Shown here: piece after piece, positions 5,652-7,335 of the stretch | Position numbering within the stretch: the stretch's first letter is position 1 | How the letters are laid out: the number at the start of each line of letters is the position of its first letter | Source: Rubritepida sp. | GTDB lineage: Bacteria > Pseudomonadota > Alphaproteobacteria > Acetobacterales > Acetobacteraceae | Direction of reading: 5' to 3' | Assembly (NCBI GenBank): GCA_014376425.1 | Contig: JACMRO010000319.1 | Coordinates: 1 to 7,335 of the forward strand | Length of the DNA: 7,335 nucleotides | Made by a program: the position numbers and the translations under genes | The notes under the pieces: generated by a model | What the model was told of the DNA's origin: nothing | Databases searched by the model: none | Seen by the model: the letters and a program-made list of their open reading frames with translations, nothing else

Positions 5652-6038
5652 TCAGGTCATCGCATCTTGCGGCACCTCGACCTGCACGATGCGCCAGGCC
5701 CAGTCTTCGCCATCGGGGCCACGGGTCACCACCGTCTCACCCGGGCGGGCAGGGGTGGCGGGGAAATGGATGAACCAGCTGTTGGCGTCGTCCGGCTCGT
5801 TATCGGCCGGTGGCATTCGCAGATACCAGCCGTAATCCGGCTCGTACTGCACGTCGCCGCGGCGGTTGACGATGTCAGACCCCTCAAGCCAGGCACGCCA
5901 GGGATGCGGGTCGTCGTACCAGGCCTGGGGGTCGGGATTTCCGCTGCGGTCAAGGACCAGCTGCATGCGGATTTTCCGGGTCTCGTCGCCCAGCGGAAAG
6001 CCCGGTCCGGACAGCAGCGTCATGATGATATGTTTCAT
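5652..6038 (-). CDS. Hypothetical protein, 128 residues, aromatic-rich and acidic
   Basis: I do not recognise this protein. From ATG 6038 it reads MKHIIMTLLSGPGFPLGDET and onward, with no signal peptide or membrane helix beyond a short hydrophobic start. The middle is rich in Trp, Tyr, Pro and Asp (DPQAWYDDPHPWRAWLEG; VQYEPDYGWYLRMPPADNEP; ANSWFIHFP), which suggests a compact, mainly beta fold. The C-terminal half ends in DWAWRIVQVEVPQDAMT. An in-frame TTG at 6059 would add seven residues, but neither start has an obvious ribosome-binding site. Codon use is G/C-ending as in a real gene of this genome, and the frame is protein-like throughout. It lies about 40 bases after the dihydroorotase stop and 66 before Bug copy C on the same strand, so it may be read from either transcript. 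Function unknown. Confidence 0.72.
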   Translation of the reverse strand: MKHIIMTLLSGPGFPLGDETRKIRMQLVLDRSGNPDPQAWYDDPHPWRAWLEGSDIVNRRGDVQYEPDYGWYLRMPPADNEPDDANSWFIHFPATPARPGETVVTRGPDGEDWAWRIVQVEVPQDAMT

Positions 6039-6077
6039 TATGCCATGATAACGCCGCAATGTGCCTCAGGGTTTGCC

Positions 6078-7335
6078 TTACCGAAAAGTGATCAGATCGC
6101 CTCGGGGCGAACCCAGCACCGCATCGTCGCGCATGGCGACGTGGCCGCGGATGATCGTCGCGACCGGCCACCCCCGGCAACTGGTCCCGGCAAATGGGGT
6201 CCATCCGCATGGGCTGGCGATCCAACTATCCTCGATGGTGCGGCGCGCGCCCATATCCACCAGAGTGAAGTCGGCGTCGTAGCCGCGGGCCAGGCGGCCT
6301 TTGGCCACGGCACCATAAATCCGCGCCGGGCCGGCCGCCATCACATCGGCCAGGCGCCTCAGCGACAGCCGGCCGGCGCTGACATGGTCGAGCATCAGCG
6401 GCAGGATGGTCTGCACCCCTGTCAGCCCGGCGGCGGTGGCGGGCCAGGGGCGTTCCTTGGCGGCGCGAGAATGCGGTGCGTGGTCGGAGCCGACGACGTC
6501 GACCAGGCCGGACGCCATGGCGGCCCAGGCCGCGTCCATGTGCCGGCGGTCGCGGATCGGCGGGTTCATCACCGCGTAGCCGCCCAGGCGGTCATAGGCC
6601 TCGTCGGTCTGGGTCAGGTGGTTCAGCAGCACCTCGACGCTGGCGATGTCTCGCGCATCGGCCAGGAACTCCAGCTCCTCGGCGGTGGAGACGTGCAGGA
6701 TATGGGCTGGTCGACCGGTCTTCCGGGCCAGGGCGATGAGGCGCTTGGTGCCGAGCAGCGCGCATTCCACGTCGCGCCATTCGGCGTGCAGGCGGTGTGG
6801 GCCGCCGCCCTCATAGGCCGGGCGGCGGGCCTGCAGCCGGTACTCATCCTCCGAATGATAGCAGATGGCGCGGCGGCCCGAGCGCATGGCGCGCTCCAGC
6901 GAGGCGTCATCCTCGACCAGCAGGTCGCCGGTAGAGGAGCCGGCGAAGATCTTCACGGCGCAGACATTGGGCTCGACTTCCAGCCGGGCCAGCTCGTCCA
7001 GGTTCGACTTCGCGCCGCCGACATAGAAGCCGATGTCGCACCAGGCGCGACCCTTCGCATAGCCGCGCTTCCATTCCAGCTGCTCGCTGGAGGTGATGGA
7101 GGGGGTGGTGTTGGGCATGTCGAACACGGTGGCTACGCCGCCCAGGATGGCGGCGCGGGTGCCGGTTTCGAGGGTTTCCACCGCCGGGTCGCCGGGGTCG
7201 CGCAGATGGACATGGGCATCGATGATGCCGGGCAGGATGTGCAGGTGGCTGCAGTCGATGGCCTCGCCTTCGGCCTGGCGCAGGTCGCCCATGGCGACGA
7301 TGCGGCCGGCGCGGACGCCGATGTCCAGGCGCTCG
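6078..7335 (-). CDS. pyrC: Dihydroorotase (class I amidohydrolase), N-terminus beyond window
   Basis: Dihydroorotase interconverts N-carbamoyl-aspartate and dihydroorotate, the third step of pyrimidine synthesis, in the cytoplasm. Counting from the internal Met at 7292, the metal-binding HVHLRDPG is at 27-34. FDMPNTTPS is at 57-65, and the lysine expected to be carboxylated is K114 in VKIFAGSSTGDLL. ICYHSEDE contains H146 and HILHVST contains H197/H200. NPPIRD follows, and the catalytic Asp lies in VVGSDHAPHSRAAKERPWP. The C-terminal ARGYDADFTLVDMGA and the final TIIRGHVAMRDD strand are the usual end of the amidohydrolase beta-sandwich. The frame stays open to 7335 with family-like sequence (ERLDIGVRAGRIVA), so the Met at 7292 is not the start and the gene continues off the window; at least 418 residues are visible. 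Allantoinase or another cyclic amidohydrolase is possible but less likely given the motifs. Stop TAA at 6078. Confidence 0.88.
   Translation of the reverse strand, partial: ERLDIGVRAGRIVAMGDLRQAEGEAIDCSHLHILPGIIDAHVHLRDPGDPAVETLETGTRAAILGGVATVFDMPNTTPSITSSEQLEWKRGYAKGRAWCDIGFYVGGAKSNLDELARLEVEPNVCAVKIFAGSSTGDLLVEDDASLERAMRSGRRAICYHSEDEYRLQARRPAYEGGGPHRLHAEWRDVECALLGTKRLIALARKTGRPAHILHVSTAEELEFLADARDIASVEVLLNHLTQTDEAYDRLGGYAVMNPPIRDRRHMDAAWAAMASGLVDVVGSDHAPHSRAAKERPWPATAAGLTGVQTILPLMLDHVSAGRLSLRRLADVMAAGPARIYGAVAKGRLARGYDADFTLVDMGARRTIEDSWIASPCGWTPFAGTSCRGWPVATIIRGHVAMRDDAVLGSPRGDLITFR

Overview
The window is about 70% G+C and reads as a chromosomal stretch from an alphaproteobacterium. The order DUF4164 gene - zapA - 6S RNA - 5-formyl-THF cyclo-ligase is a typical alphaproteobacterial arrangement. 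The abundance of Bug/TctC-type solute-binding proteins would fit the Acetobacteraceae (Roseomonas-like) or a relative; this family placement is inference from gene content, not from a marker gene.

All genes but one lie on the minus strand. Read in their direction of transcription, from the right edge: a dihydroorotase cut by the window end (7335-6078); a 128-residue protein I do not recognise (6038-5652); and a Bug-type periplasmic binding protein (5585-4605). The single plus-strand gene, a DUF3052-like protein (4129-4544), converges on that Bug gene and diverges from the next block. Its start region is disrupted: a strong ribosome-binding site and ATG lie in the wrong frame.

The left half is a compact minus-strand series. 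Two tandem, stop/start-overlapping Bug genes (3926-2949 and 2949-1942) are followed after 22 bases by the DUF4164 gene, which overlaps zapA by one base. A roughly 250-base interval follows that probably encodes 6S RNA (ssrS). Then come the 5-formyltetrahydrofolate cyclo-ligase gene and the first 151 codons of an aspartate aminotransferase.

Functionally the window combines a conserved housekeeping block (ZapA division factor, 6S RNA regulator of RNA polymerase, folate salvage, amino-acid transamination, pyrimidine synthesis) with three orphan binding proteins for small organic acids that have no membrane-transporter partner in view. I see no mobile element, CRISPR array, tRNA or rRNA. I find no convincing new multi-gene system. 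The points most worth checking are the frame break at the DUF3052-like gene, the 6S RNA with its competing hairpin, and the Bug pair placed directly in front of the division genes.
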